A DNA stretch of 64,000 nucleotides from Lepas anatifera (Eukaryota > Arthropoda > Thecostraca > Lepadidae): contig JAOTON010000386.1 in assembly GCA_034440635.1 (NCBI GenBank), positions 1,963,001-2,027,000 on the forward strand, read 5' to 3'. Position numbers and translations under genes: made by a program. The notes under the pieces were generated by a model. That model was not told the origin of the DNA, made no database searches, and worked only from the letters and a program-made list of their open reading frames with translations. Positions within the stretch are counted from its first letter, which is position 1. Each line of letters starts with the position of its first letter. Positions 25,386 to 36,544 of this stretch are shown here, in pieces.

Positions 25386-27160
25386 CCCACCAAAGTTTAG
25401 TCGGCTGTGACCTCTGACGTCAGAGATAGAGGTCATCTTAGGTTAAACAATGATGCTAACATTGCTATCTTAAACCTTATATTCTAGTCCCAATCAAGAC
25501 AAAACAGTGGAGTTGGTACCAAAATATAGAAAATACCAGGCTTATGTCAATTTGTGACCTTGACCTCTAAATTACTTTTGGCCTCTGAAGGTTAAACTCT
25601 AAAAAATTAATTTTGACAAATTTGTGCATGAAGCGATTTTTCCAAAGAAGGATGAAAAATAGCAATACATATTTATTTAGACACCCAATAAAAATCTCGG
25701 TGGGTACTTCAATAGTTTATGGCCAAGCATTATATTTTTTCTCCAGTCGTCGTTGAAGGAAAATGCCCTGAGGCTATAAATGGTCATTTTCTTTCTGTGT
25801 GACTTGTGTTGATCGGATTTAGATGAAGATTTGTGTGTGGTGTGTTGGATAGGTGTTCTCCTACTGTCCACTTGGTATGACCGGCCATGTAAGGTCAAAG
25901 GTCATCGATATATTTTCACGCAGATGAGCAGCTATTTTAGAAATTTTGTATCCTGGCTGCCACCGGTTCATGAAGTGCAGCCAATCTATTTTTCCGGAGA
26001 TGGCAGATAGGTACACCATGAAGAGGTAAGGTCTTTTTAAACTTTGATTGTCAAAGGCCAAGGCAAAGATCTCGCCGCTTGAAGGTGCAACAATGGATTC
26101 AGCAGGGTAGTTGAATCCTGCCAGCCGTCACATCTGCCAATCAGTGCTGTTCTTTTTTCCCGCTGATATGGATTGTGCCCCCCCCTACAACCAATCGGCT
26201 GGGTCTGCTCCTGCCCCCCCCCACTTGAACATGCTTCCAACGTCCCTGGACCTACACTAAACACTGGAATCTGCAGTAAAGTCTACGAATATTTTAATCC
26301 CCTGGTGAGTGTTAGCAGTGTAAATACTTACACGGAACGCTCTTCATCAAGCTAAGGTTAGCTAGTCAACATTTACCGACTGGTTAGGCGATAAAAAAAC
26401 ATGGGATAGATTTCGGAAACAAAAGGTGCGAGTTTCTAGATACACACACACTGGGCCATATTGAAAGTCATCCAGCGGACTGTTTCCTAAAGAACTGGTA
26501 CAGCCATTGCTCACCTATATAACTAGACATAATTGTTCGAGTAATATTACAGACTGCAGTGAATCCAAGTGGGTCATGTTTTTTTTACTAAGAAGCATGA
26601 AAGTAAAACTGATAGTTTTGGTTACGAAACCGACAGAACAGGTTTTAGTTGATCATGTCTTCGTCAGTTCCTTTACTACGTTCGCTGGTAAACGTATGTA
26701 TACGCTGTTGGTAGATCAAGGCCTGCAACCAGGCGCCGAGTAATTGAGTCTTCCGCGTTGGTCCTGAAATCAGTCACGATACTCTCAATAGTGAAGATAA
26801 ATAACCATTTCTGACGCATAGGCACGTCGTGTATCTTGGCTAGAACGTACTGTCTGAACAGCGCAGTCGACATTGTCGCACGCACTTCAGGGAAGACCGC
26901 ACCGACTCGAGATACCTTTATTGAAAGGTACGTTCGAGAGGATTCCTGCATGCCTGAATGACGTCACACACTCACTTGTCCAAGACTGTATCAAGGGTGT
27001 ATCAATACTATGGGTATATCCAGAACATTTTGAAAAGAGAACCATGTTCAAAAACAGAACAATATCTTTCTAAATTTCTTATATCAAAGAATTATTTGTG
27101 TTTTCTATCCTTTGCAACGAGCATCACAAAATTTGGAATATCTTCGATACTACCGGCGGT
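25386..27160. other. Intronic stretch, no gene seen
   Basis: 25386-25600 has several AGGTCA/TGACCT words as in repeat family P. 26160-26260 has C-runs and a CCCTGG end like a degraded hAT terminus. No coding region or RNA gene is supported. Confidence 0.4.
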
Positions 27161-27164
27161 GGCA

Positions 27165-27245
27165 AAAATCCATTTACGCCCACGCGATCGATAGACAGAC
27201 CAAAAATCCATTCACGCCCACGCGATCGATAGACAGACAGATAGA
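27165..27245. repeat. Two-copy 39-40-bp tandem duplication
   Basis: The phrase 'aaaaatccat.tacgcccacgcgatcgatagacagac' occurs twice in tandem, separated by two bases, ending in a short (GACA/GATA) tract. Confidence 0.9.
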
Positions 27246-27299
27246 CCTGTATTTTCATAATGAGACGCTACAAAAATAAAATATTGTTTCCGATTGGCT

Positions 27300-27725
27300 C
27301 AAAAGTACTAACGCTTATGTGCGGCGCCTCTTGCACGGCTGGTTCCCGAAATACCGCACCACCACAGAGGGAATCACCCAGTGCCGCCGCTCAGGGAACA
27401 AATGATTGGGTGCGCCGCCCACTCAGCGCCATCTCCGCCCGGCGCAGGCGCAGCTATTCAAATCGTTTTGTGTTACGGATGTGACGTCACACCATGAACC
27501 GGCCCTTCTTGCTCTTGGGGAGGGAAGGGGGCTGACTCAGATTCTCTCGCGACATTGGTACCAAACCATGAGACAACAAGCTCACACTTGGCGAGCGAGT
27601 GCAGGTGTGGCTCGGCTCTATGCGGGTCATCTGTATTCCTTCCGCAGACGGTGCCCGCTGCCCGTTTTCAGTGCGTTTGTACAGCGTCTGTACCATGGGC
27701 AGGTGAAACCTGGCACAGTATAGGG
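27300..27725 (+). promoter_or_regulatory. CpG-rich, CRE-containing patch upstream of exon B (possible promoter)
   Basis: This patch is much richer in CpG than its surroundings and contains a full CRE, TGACGTCA, at 27482-27489, in DNA with no transposon hallmarks. It lies 1.0-1.4 kb before the cassette exon. A promoter or enhancer role is inference only; CRE words also occur inside repeats in this window. Confidence 0.25.
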
Positions 27726-28164
27726 GCGCGGCTCTTATTAATGCGCAACAAGAGGGGACTTCTACACCGAGGAAAACAGTATATGCAGGGGTGATAAAAT
27801 CCCAGCAATGACATGAAAACAATCAGTTGCTTATATGGTGGGTCGCTTTTTTACTTAAAACAGGGAAAATATCCGTCCTCGAAGACTTTGTTCCCGGCTA
27901 CATTTACGTCGAACGGAAATCATCGATGTTTGGGGTCGCTAGATGTTATAGTGCTGGTACTTTCCACTTGTGAATTATAATAAGAAGCGCAGAGATTTTA
28001 TTGATATTGAAGAGACATGGGAAAAAAACTTGCGAACCTCGTCTTAAAAATGTTTGCCTTTCCAATAAAAGGAATGGAACGATGGCGGTTGAACAATTTC
28101 AGCTCAAAATGTTTCACGAGATCCTACCACTCAACTGCTTCTGTGGTAATCGTAATAAGTATGC

Positions 28165-28345
28165 AGTAGTCACCATAACTGTGGATTAGTTCCCATTGCT
28201 CTGCGATAGTCTCCATAACTCTGGACAGTCACCATAGCTGTGTGATAATCGCCATAACTCGTGGTCCCCATTGCTCTGAGATAGTCGCTATAACTCTGCG
28301 GTAGTTCCCATTGCTCTGAGATAGTCGCCATAACTCGCCTTGGGC
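28165..28345. repeat. Degenerate tandem repeat before exon B
   Basis: Units built from 'cgatagtc.ccataactctg' and 'gtagttcccattgctctgag' recur five or six times with indels. It lies about 380 bp upstream of the cassette exon. The minus-strand frame of repeated Tyr-Gly-Asp-Tyr is an artefact. Confidence 0.85.
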
Positions 28346-28727
28346 TGCATATTACTGCAAGTTGCATATTACAGCCAAGCTATTTTGTGATGGGAGGACT
28401 TCAAGCCTGACCTTTCCAAGGTGGTGTCACCCTCGAGTAGAGCTTGTGCCTCCCGACCTTCGTACTAAGCTTCGCAGCTCTTTTTCCCCGACAAATGAAA
28501 CAGCTCAAAGGTAAGAAATAACACCACGAGCGGCCAAAGCCCACACATGGGTTGGCACGCCGTATGGCACATCACTTCTCGATCAATCCTCTCCCCTCGG
28601 TGAGTGATGTTCATGAATAATCCCTAATGCCTGCCCCTGTTCTATAAAACTTGAAGTTTCAGGTACTTTGTAGTGTAAAAGAAGCTGTTCTTCTAGCGCT
28701 AACGAAGATTTATCTTGTCTCATGTAG

Positions 28728-28862
28728 TAATATCTCACATGGACCAATGAGGGATCTCGAAGGCGCCTCAGGAGTAGACCTGAAGAGAGGCCGTAACGCC
28801 TTGGAAGATTACATCCACCTGCTCTCTTTGGATCGTTTGTACTCTCACCGCAGCCGACCTAG
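28728..28862 (+). CDS. NPF: NPF precursor, cassette exon B (long NPF isoform)
   Basis: A 135-nt exon bounded by an acceptor with a good pyrimidine tract (tttatcttgtctcatgtAG, exon start 28728) and donor AG|GTGCGT at 28863. Both borders are phase 2, so it can be included or skipped without a frame change. Included, it inserts 45 residues into the Arg codon of the NPF C-terminus and supplies a second NPF-like end: RNALEDYIHLLSLDRLY, then SHRSRPR, completed by Phe-Gly-Lys-Arg from exon C. Decapod crustacean long NPF isoforms carry a comparable insertion at this point, with a similar ALE...LY...RSRPRF ending. A second in-frame acceptor (AATGAG, start 28752) would drop eight residues but has a poor pyrimidine tract. 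The insert holds an internal Lys-Arg. Confidence 0.85.
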
Positions 28863-28902
28863 GTGCGTTACCCTCCTCCTCTGTAATGGTGGACGCACGT
28901 GC

Positions 28903-29142
28903 GAGGATAGTGCCGCTGCTGGACTGCTGTTTCGCTGCCGAGAGACTTTGGAGGATGGTGCCGCTGCTGAACTGCTGTTTCTCTGCCGAGAGACTTTGAA
29001 GGATGATACCGCTGCTGAACTGCTGTTTCGCTGCCGAGAGACTTTGAAGGATGATACCGCTGCTGAACTGCTGTTTCGCTGCCGAGAGACTTTAGAGGAT
29101 GGTGCCGCTGCTGAACTGCTGTTTCACTGCCGAGAGGCCTTG
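28903..29142 (+). repeat. 48-bp tandem repeat, five copies, just after exon B
   Basis: Units start at 28903, 28951, 28999, 29047 and 29095 with an exact 48-bp period ('gccgctgctgaactgctgtt' core). Because 48 is a multiple of three, the frame of exon B stays open through all five units (16-residue repeats with AAELLF.CRETL) to a stop at 29166. I treat it as intron because the donor at 28863 is good and the amidation signal lies in exon C. Confidence 0.95.
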
Positions 29143-29169
29143 GAGGATGGAGGCTTGGATCACTAATTG

Positions 29170-31300
29170 CCCGTGTCTGCTGATGTTTGGACCAGCTGGA
29201 TCCTGCGGCGCTTGTGGCGGTTGTGATGGTCATGAGTGTTTGGGTGCATCATCTCCAATTGTGTCAGTGTTAAGGTCTTTTCCGGATGCTGAGTGCTAAA
29301 GCATGATGGTTGGTGCAGTACGGCCCAATGGCTGAGTGGTGGTGTTTTCGCCATGGATATCTGATGGTCACTAATGTTGCCTTCTTGGTCATTGTTTTGT
29401 CCCCAACGGATCCCCATATTTTCCCCATTCAATTTCTTAAATTCGTTCCTGCAATGGCATGCTAGGTGTATGCAATACCTTTTTTGCGTTGTGATCGGTA
29501 AAGAATTATGGCCATGCCAATTTTGCAGCTGCATTGACGCCATTCGTCAAATGGTTTTATCTGCCGGTAGCAGCGAAACGCCGCATGATTGTAGTGCCTC
29601 GATGCACGGGTGCAGTGTTGTAATCGGTTGCCGGCGTTTGCCGGCCGCCGATCAAAGCCAATTTGTCTGCACGCAGAGGCGTACACAATGTTATTAAAAA
29701 GGAGGGACATGTCAAATCTGATGTTCCGTTAGCTCTGTCAATACCTCTCCACCGTGTTTTGTTCGCAAGTCTAGAACTCATAAGTGAAAGGTGCAGTGCC
29801 TCCGGTGTTTTCTCGGAGTGGACTGGGTGGTGAGTTTGGCGCGAAACAAGCCAGAGTGACATCATAAACTCCACAGGGCGGAGACCTACTTGCCGGTCCT
29901 ATCAACCACGAATTGATTGGTTTACTAGGGAAGGGAAACTGTTCGCTCTTTATTTGTTTCGTTTGGTGGAAGTGAATGCTGTTCCTTTATGGAGTCTGGA
30001 AGATATGTCAGTCGCTTAAATTTAAATGAATACTGCTGGTTTCATGCCGGGTGTCCAAAAAATCTGTCGGGATTCGTGTGATACAAAAATCGCACAAGTT
30101 TCTCGGAAATGATTTAATAGGCAAATTTTTAATGGGCAGATCTTCTGAAACTCCTGTTGTTTTATCTTCCAAAAAATATCAATTTTCTGGAAAATAAGCT
30201 CCTCCTTAGGGGAATGTTTTATCTAGAACGGATTCCGGGGGCAGGGTGTGCAGTAGGGGTGTCCAGATTCGGATGATGTCAAAAAGTCGTAGAAAGCTGC
30301 GTCTTTTCCATGGTTTCAATTATTCTCAGTTTGTTTATGCACAAAAAAGTCAGGTTTAAACAACATTTACGGGTCGCAAATTTGGTTCAAAATCGGAAGT
30401 TTGGTAATTTTTCGCCAAAATTGGTACATTCGTGCACATAACTAGACCGTCATGGATAATATCAATATAAATCCATGTTTATCGAATAGAATAACTTATT
30501 AACTTTCGTTTGAGACTAGTTTGTATATTAATATCACTTTTTGTTGACTTTTTATAGGCGTCAATTAATACAGTTATTGGCTGTCTCTGAGCGCCACTAT
30601 AGTCCATGAATGTCTCTCCGCTTGAATGTATTTTCCCGTTCTGGGCCTGATAAGCACATACCCCGGCAACAGCATCCACGCTCCACCATATTATGGCTAC
30701 TGGATGGTATTATCATCTTCCTTCCCCAACGGTAGTTTGGAAAATCCTATTCCTCTTCTTCTCTACCATATATTTTTTTGCCACTCGCGGATCCAGTACT
30801 GGTGTTTGATGGGGCCACCTGAGTGGAAGCGGGGCGGGAGGGGGAGTTGAAGCCCGTCATGTCTTCCTAAATGGAAGGCATGACGGATACAGATTTCGGT
30901 GTGCTGAGGCAATGAGCATGATAATAATCTGACAAGATGTTTACTGGCCTGCCTCTTCGAATCTTGGATGCGGTCGGGATCTAAAACCCTAGGATTAAAT
31001 ATTTGGGTATAGATAAATATCAGAATCAGCACGTAAAACCAAAAATTATTGGTCATAGTATAGCGAGCCCTCGAATTGTCGTGGTCTTAGCAAGATCTCG
31101 CATTGTTTTTGAAGGAGCGTTTTTGCACACAGGCATGATTTCCCCGTTTATTTTTCCTTCATAGATCAGTTCGAAAATAAAATGTTTCTTGGAAAGGCCT
31201 AGCTCGAAATTTCTCATGCAGGGTGAATGAGCTGAATTAGGAAAACTCAAATTTTCCCCCTTTTCTTCAAATCTGGTAACGTCACCTGAAGGTATACTAA
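29170..31300. other. NPF B-C intron, no gene seen
   Basis: Open frames on both strands (29163-29543, 29557-29874, 30763-31056) have no domain signature and no splice support. No element ends were recognised. Confidence 0.4.
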
Positions 31301-31306
31301 ATACAT

Positions 31307-31560
31307 CTTGTATTTGTATTTGTATTTATTCAGTATATATGAGCAACAGGATTATCCCACTTACAGCTCAAGTCAATGGATAAAACAATACGTCAATATT
31401 TACAAGAGATGATGAACTGATAGTCACATATACAGTTACAACCGCAGAAATATTAAATTCAAATAAACATGTAAATATTAAATGTAAATGGGGTACAGCC
31501 TGCAACATAACACTGGTATATACCTTAGAACAATTCTGATGAAAAATAATCTTACATTGA
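31307..31560 (-). mobile_element. LINE 3' end remnant (minus strand) with AAATAC tail
   Basis: On the minus strand this reads 'gggataatcctgttgctcatatatactg' followed by (AATACAAATACA)n, a typical short-repeat tail of a non-LTR retrotransposon. Only the untranslated 3' part is present. The clade is not determined. Confidence 0.55.
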
Positions 31561-31736
31561 TCATTCTAAAAATTTCGGAGCTATAAAAGCTTAAATGTTG
31601 CGTTTTACTTGCAATTTGAAAGTTCCTCCTTGCAATTTGAAAGTTCCCGCACGTCATACGTCAAAACCGTTGGACTGGTGAAGTTAAAAAATTTACAGAA
31701 CGAATCAACCCCAGAGACTGATCTGAAGTTTTATGA

Positions 31737-31923
31737 AGGGGATGAGGTGGCTTAGTGGATAGCACCCTTGTCTTCTAAACCACCGGTCCCGGGTTCAAGT
31801 CCCGGCGGAGCCTCTGAATAAGTCGATCTGATCCCCAAAATCCCTTCCAACAGGGTGAGAGTTGGCGGTGCCGTATGACCCTGGCAGTTGGTGCGTCGTT
31901 AAACCCCAACAATTATTATTATA
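31737..31923 (+). mobile_element. tRNA-Arg-derived SINE, copy 1
   Basis: A ~187-bp SINE with a 13-bp target duplication TGAAGTTTTATGA (31724-31736 and 31924-31936). The head resembles a tRNA: box A GTGGCTTAGTGGATAGC, anticodon loop CTTCTAA (TCT, arginine) and box B GGTTCAAGTCC. A tRNA-unrelated body follows, ending 'ggtgcgtcgttaaacccca' and an (ATT)n tail. Copy 2 at 46680 is ~93% alike by eye. RNA polymerase III transcription is expected for such heads. Confidence 0.93.
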
Positions 31924-32260
31924 TGAAGTTTTATGAGCATCGGAGGTGCAGGCTGTTACTACCTGGTCGATTTTTCGTGATACGAAATGATATGCATGTG
32001 GTATGCGTGACATGTAAATTTTCTTTAAAACAGCACAATGCAAAGAATAATCCTGGGATAGAAAAAACGCAATACCGTATACTTTGTTGCAACTAAAGAA
32101 AATTTTATACTTTTTTCATTGAAACTAGAAATAGATGAATAGCTTCTAAACTTGGCAGATGTTCCTGCGTATTTGAAGTTGTTCTATCCCTGGCTTGCTA
32201 AGGGGAAACAGATTTGTATGTCATATATTATGAGGATTAAATGTTGGCTCTATTTTTCAG

Positions 32261-32315
32261 GTTCGGCAAGCGCACGCCTGCTTCTCAGAGCGCACCGCTT
32301 TCGTCGTACTCACAG
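32261..32315 (+). CDS. NPF: NPF precursor, exon C (Phe, amidation and cleavage signal)
   Basis: A 55-nt exon with acceptor TATTTTTCAG|G and donor CACAG|GTACGT at 32316. Its first base completes the split Arg codon from exon A or B (AG+G). It then encodes Phe-Gly-Lys-Arg, giving RPRF-amide after cleavage at Lys-Arg and amidation by the Gly, followed by TPASQSAPLSSYSQ, the start of the C-terminal peptide. It ends in phase 0. It is the obligatory partner of both upstream exons. Confidence 0.93.
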
Positions 32316-32337
32316 GTACGTGGTATAGGTACTGCAG

Positions 32338-32612
32338 TCTGGGTGGATGGTGGTGAAGGGCGCTTCCTGGTAGCCTGCGCCGCTTCCCGATCAGTCACTG
32401 GTGCTGTATTCTGCTTGGTATTCTGTGGTATTCTGGTGGTATTCTGGGTGGATGGTAATGAAGGGAGCTGTAGCCTGCGCCGCTCCTGATCAGTATTGGT
32501 GCCTATTCTTGTATTCTGTGGTTCTTTTTCTGGTGGTATTCTGGGTGGTATTCTGGGTGGATGGTAATGAAGGGAAGCTGTAGCCTGCGCCGCTCCCGAT
32601 CAGTCTCGGCTC
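32338..32612. repeat. ~105-bp tandem repeat just after exon C
   Basis: The phrase TCTGGGTGGATGG followed by 'gaagg...gtagcctgcgccgct.c.gatcagt' occurs at 32338, 32446 and 32548, with TTCTGGTGGTATTC spacers. It starts 23 bp beyond the donor. A second small repeat, 'gatgacccggctg.ttctgtgtcggagcc' (29 bp x 2), follows at 32766-32822. Confidence 0.9.
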
Positions 32613-32999
32613 AGATGTGGGGACCGGTTCTGATCGATCAGGACGTCTTGGGCGTAATCGGGTCCAGTCACATCCTGTCTCCAATTTACCAGTCCATCAG
32701 AACTGGGCGTGGCCGGGGCGGGTCCGGGCGAATGGTGCTCACCTGGCTGCTTCTGTGTTGGAGCCGATGACCCGGCTGGTTCTGTGTCGGAGCCGATGAC
32801 CCGGCTGCTTCTGTGTCGGAGACAATCGCCTGTGTGACCTAGCCTCCAGTGGCGGCAAAGCCGACTTCTGACCGGAAGCAGTCATTACCGTGGGCTCAGT
32901 CCTTGCTGGGGATTCACGTCCCGACTGGTCTTAGTCTGTGTCCCGGCTAACTAAAGAAGCCGAAAAGACGCCAAGTCTTTGGGGCGGACAATACATGTA

Positions 33000-33476
33000 T
33001 AACGTAACAGCCAATACAGGAACTGCAAACCCAGACACCCCAACGACACCACATCGCTTAACATCTACTACAAATCACCAAAAACATCATCTCTCATCAT
33101 GAAAAACAACCCAACACAAGACCAGACACCAATCAAACAAACCAATGTCATCTACTACTATAAATGCAACATAGGAGACTGTGCGCTCCAGATAAGTAGT
33201 GGATACATTGGGAAAACAACCACCACACTCAGCAGACGACTAACCATGCATTTACAATGAGGAGGGCCACTAACACACACTGATAAATTTCACGACGAAC
33301 CACTCACACGAAGAACACTAGTAAACAACACGACCACCCTCGCAAAAGAACATAACCCACGCAGACTTGGAGTTTTAGAAACCATTCTGATCAGACAAAA
33401 ACAACCATCAATAAACCTTCAGACACACGCACGAGGTATACTCACATTATATGAAGGTAACAGATTGAGAGTGTGA
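33000..33476 (+). pseudogene. Penelope-like element 3' fragment: GIY-YIG endonuclease
   Basis: The frame ending at TGA 33474-33476 reads as the C-terminal GIY-YIG endonuclease of a PLE: NVIYYYKCNIGDC (~33153), SGYIGKTTTTLSRRLTMHLQ (~33199), then LTRRTLVNNTTTLAKEHN, RRLGVLETILIRQKQPSINL. One in-frame TGA at 33258-33260 interrupts it. The RT domain is absent upstream, so this is a 5'-truncated copy. It lies in the last NPF intron. Confidence 0.9.
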
Positions 33477-33689
33477 TTCGTGATATGTGTTGGTTCATGA
33501 TTCGTGAAATACCTATTGTGTTAGTTGATAGTTCGTATCTTATTTAAAACTAATATTTGCGATCTGTTACAACTGAAAGTGCCGTGTGGAAAACATGTTA
33601 ACATTTTGAGGGAATAATTTTCAAACTTGAAATAGATCATAACATGATTCATTCTCCACCTTTTCACCAAACCATCGACTACATTTAAA

Positions 33690-33731
33690 TGCCTGAGGAT
33701 AAAAGTGTGTAACTTTTGAAACGTCGCGCTA

Positions 33732-33763
<32 letters not shown>

Positions 33764-33955
33764 AACGAAATGGAACCATGAAATACCTTATTTCTACCTT
33801 ACTTATGTCTTTCGGATCGGTCCTTAACCATTTTAATCCGGAGGAAAGGAAACAAGCAAGAAGCATCGGAAAACTCTCAAGAAAGCTCATTAACACAAAA
33901 GCTGCTGTGACTTTTAACAATATATGTTTAGAAAATAACTTGCTTCCTAAGAATT

Positions 33956-34015
<60 letters not shown>

Positions 34016-34380
34016 CACTTAAACCAACACAGCAGGCAGATGAACGAGTTTCGACAAAAATTGTCTTCTTCAGCATCTATGGTAGGAGGGATAAAGAACC
34101 CGTCATCAAGACATGCAGCAGTTCATCGTTTGGATTTTTGTGCAAAATTATCGTGCGACAGAACTATAAAGGCACCGTTTTTGAGGATATTCCAATAACG
34201 CTTCTTGAATTATTCTATAATGTATACAAGCAAACTTTGAGACATTCTAGACTTATCACTGTTCTAAATAATGTTCTTTTTTATTTTTCATCATTATTGT
34301 TCTTGTTATTATTTATAAACTTATATAAACTATTACTATTTCTCTCTCTTTCCTTAACCAACTCCTAATACAGCCGCAGA
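33690..34380 (+). pseudogene. Penelope-like element 5' part with hammerhead-like motifs
   Basis: A frame from ~33778 resembles the PLE N-terminal region: RSIGKLSRKLINTKAAVTFN, then ICLENNLLPKNS and, after a (TA)n expansion, FGFLCKIIVRQNYK. It follows the 3' fragment at 33000-33476 in the same direction, the head-to-tail arrangement usual for PLEs. Upstream, 33693-33721 shows CTGAGGA, a 6-bp stem (AAAAGT/ACTTTT) and GAAA; the minus strand at 34049-34073 shows CTGAAGA, a GACAA/TTGTC stem and GAAA. These are the conserved core of hammerhead ribozymes, which PLEs are known to carry. The rest of the fold is unproven. Confidence 0.6.
33958..34012. repeat. (TA)n microsatellite within the PLE
   Basis: An almost pure (TA)n run. 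Related tracts lie at 33731-33762, 34420-34511 and 34800-34855; all sit in or next to the PLE remnants. Confidence 0.97.
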
Positions 34381-34417
34381 TTTTGCCCATTTTATGAAGC
34401 CTGGTCTAAGGTTAAAA

Positions 34418-34419
<2 letters not shown>

Positions 34420-34511
<92 letters not shown>
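34420..34511. repeat. (TA)n microsatellite
   Basis: A ~92-bp pure (TA)n run. Downstream, the minus strand of 34683-34710 begins CTGATGA, a possible third, more degraded hammerhead-like motif. Confidence 0.97.
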
Positions 34512-34515
<4 letters not shown>

Positions 34516-34809
34516 TGCTTGTGATGTTGAATGCCAAAGCATCTTTGAAGTTTTATGGTTTTTATCGGCTTATTCTTATTAATGTTTTACTTATGTCTTA
34601 TTTATGGTTCCGTATCGTTGGGCAAATTGTGTATGAGGCTCCCTAGACCAACCATATTTCACACTTCTGTTACAGTTAAATGGCTTCGACACGTCCTTCG
34701 TCATCATCAGAGCACTTATAAACAATGTACTGACACAGTGAAAATAATGATATGCATATAAAAACACTTCCTAAGTAATCATTATGTATGAAAAAATGGA
34801 TATATATAG

Positions 34810-34845
<36 letters not shown>

Positions 34846-35104
34846 AGTATGTATATATAACACTCGTTGATTTGATCAGGTAACATTATAGCCAAGTTAC
34901 AGTAGATCTCTATGAACTAAGCTATTTAGTAGTTCATGCTGTTGAATACTTGTCGTAGTGTCTCCAGCTGAGCAAAGTGGAGTGCTTCACTTCTATGCAA
35001 CTCTTTTACACGAATAGAACGATTCAACACTGATTAATACGGCTGAACAAATTCTGCGTCGGCAGCTGCCAGGTAAACACCCCCCCCTCATTTTAATGTC
35101 AGAA

Positions 35105-35344
35105 TCAGAAGTCGCTGTCCAATAGTTCAGTTAAGCGCCAAGAGTTGCTCTGTTCAGTGATGAAGGGTGGGGTGAGGAGTGCTTCGAAAATCCACAACTT
35201 TCGATGATGACGCTGACGTTGATCTGCACAAGCCTCCATGATGACTTTGCTCTCCTGCAGGTCTTGCTTCGTCAGTTTAATTCCATGTTGCTGAGTTCTA
35301 TGTTCGTGTGGGCTTCCGGTGTTTTTGTACATTGTACAATGCAT
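35105..35344 (-). pseudogene. Fragment of a GIY-YIG (PLE-type) C-terminus
   Basis: The minus-strand frame contains KLTKQDLQESKVIMEACADQ and RHHRKLWIFEALL, matching the usual end of PLE-type GIY-YIG endonucleases (a '.EDv.Il......kL.I.EAL.I' pattern). It is short, isolated and unaccompanied by RT, so a relic. The call rests on pattern only. Confidence 0.5.
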
Positions 35345-36544
35345 TTATATACCTATCTAAGGGATCAAACTTGGAGATTTAACCGGCAAACCGATTGGTC
35401 ATTTAAATCATGAAACCAAATTAGTATTCCCAAATCTATTCAAATGCATAAATACGGCCACGGTACATCCCCTTACTCCACCTGAAGACATCAGCACGTG
35501 CACCCGCACTCCAGATTGTGCTTCAAAGCGGGAAGAGCCACCGCCATTCAGCACCCTGCTCAGGTCACCGCTAGATGGCTTCACGGCGGCTTAACATCAT
35601 AGGCGAATCCAGGGGGAATAGGGAGCGACCCTCGGTACCCTCAAAAAAGGTTGATGCTGATTAAACTTGTCTACTGTGTTGAAAACACCACTATTTTGAA
35701 TGATAGTCTCGAGTATTAGATATCTATAGCAGATTGGCAGCTGAGGGCAATACTGTGAAAACAGATTCAGTCAATCTCGATATCCACCGTACTATGGAGA
35801 AATACCATAATGTAACGTGTGCTTTCCCCTATTTCTTTCGTCTTGAGATCTCAGGGGTCTCCCACACATAAAAGTAATTTACCCAAATAAAATGTATATA
35901 CATGAAGCCTATTTTTACTGAACAACCCGTCGCATCGAGCGCTAGCGTTCGGGGATAAACAGGGTAGAGAAGTAATTATTGATAATATTGTATCTGTAGC
36001 CAAAAAGCGTACTCATCAGCTAATTTGAGCAATAAAAAACAGCTGCTAGCTAAAATAAATTAACAGTTTTCGTAATGCTGCTGGTATAGATTTTCCGCGG
36101 AATTTAACACTTTGAATCTGCCAAGTTCGGTATATCAGATGCCAGGAGAAGATCCAAATAACCCCTTATCAATAATGATTATATCTCTGGCTGCAGTACT
36201 GCAAAATCTGTCAACGTTCAATCTGAACATATATTTATCGTTACGAGGACCTCTCGTGGATTTGGGTCACCTCGCTTCTGACATTAAAAGTTGTAACACA
36301 GTCATAAAGACAAGTGGTAAAAGCATGCCCTGTCAATTAATTTTGAAGTTACATTTCTTTTAGATGTGCCATCCTTTGCATATTGATTGAGAAATTCACG
36401 CATAAGGCTCTCTGTGATGATACCTTGTGCGTTTTTGTAGTATGTACTATGTTTCTTTCTCGCGTTGGTTGTTTCGACCAGTGATTGACTGTGGGATGAA
36501 GTTGGCATCTTTTGTGCACAACTATTTTCCCTGCCGTGTTTCAG
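35345..36544. other. End of NPF C-D intron, no gene seen
   Basis: The phrase 'ggcgaatccagggggaa' at ~35603 looks like a lone hAT end. Nothing else is recognised. The intron closes with CTGCCGTGTTTCAG at 36531-36544, a good acceptor. Confidence 0.45.

Noticed and set aside
28752..28862. Acceptor at 28750-28751 for exon B
   Set aside because: In frame and possible, but it has almost no pyrimidine tract, while the acceptor at 28726-28727 does and gives the SRPS junction seen in decapod long NPF.
31741..31815. A functional tRNA-Arg gene
   Set aside because: The head is followed by a constant SINE body, an ATT tail and target duplications, and an equal copy occurs at 46680. It is a SINE head; the anticodon stem is also poorly paired.
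32241..32489. Exon C frame read on as an 82-residue protein
   Set aside because: A good donor GTACGT follows the exon, and the continuation lies in the ~105-bp repeat.
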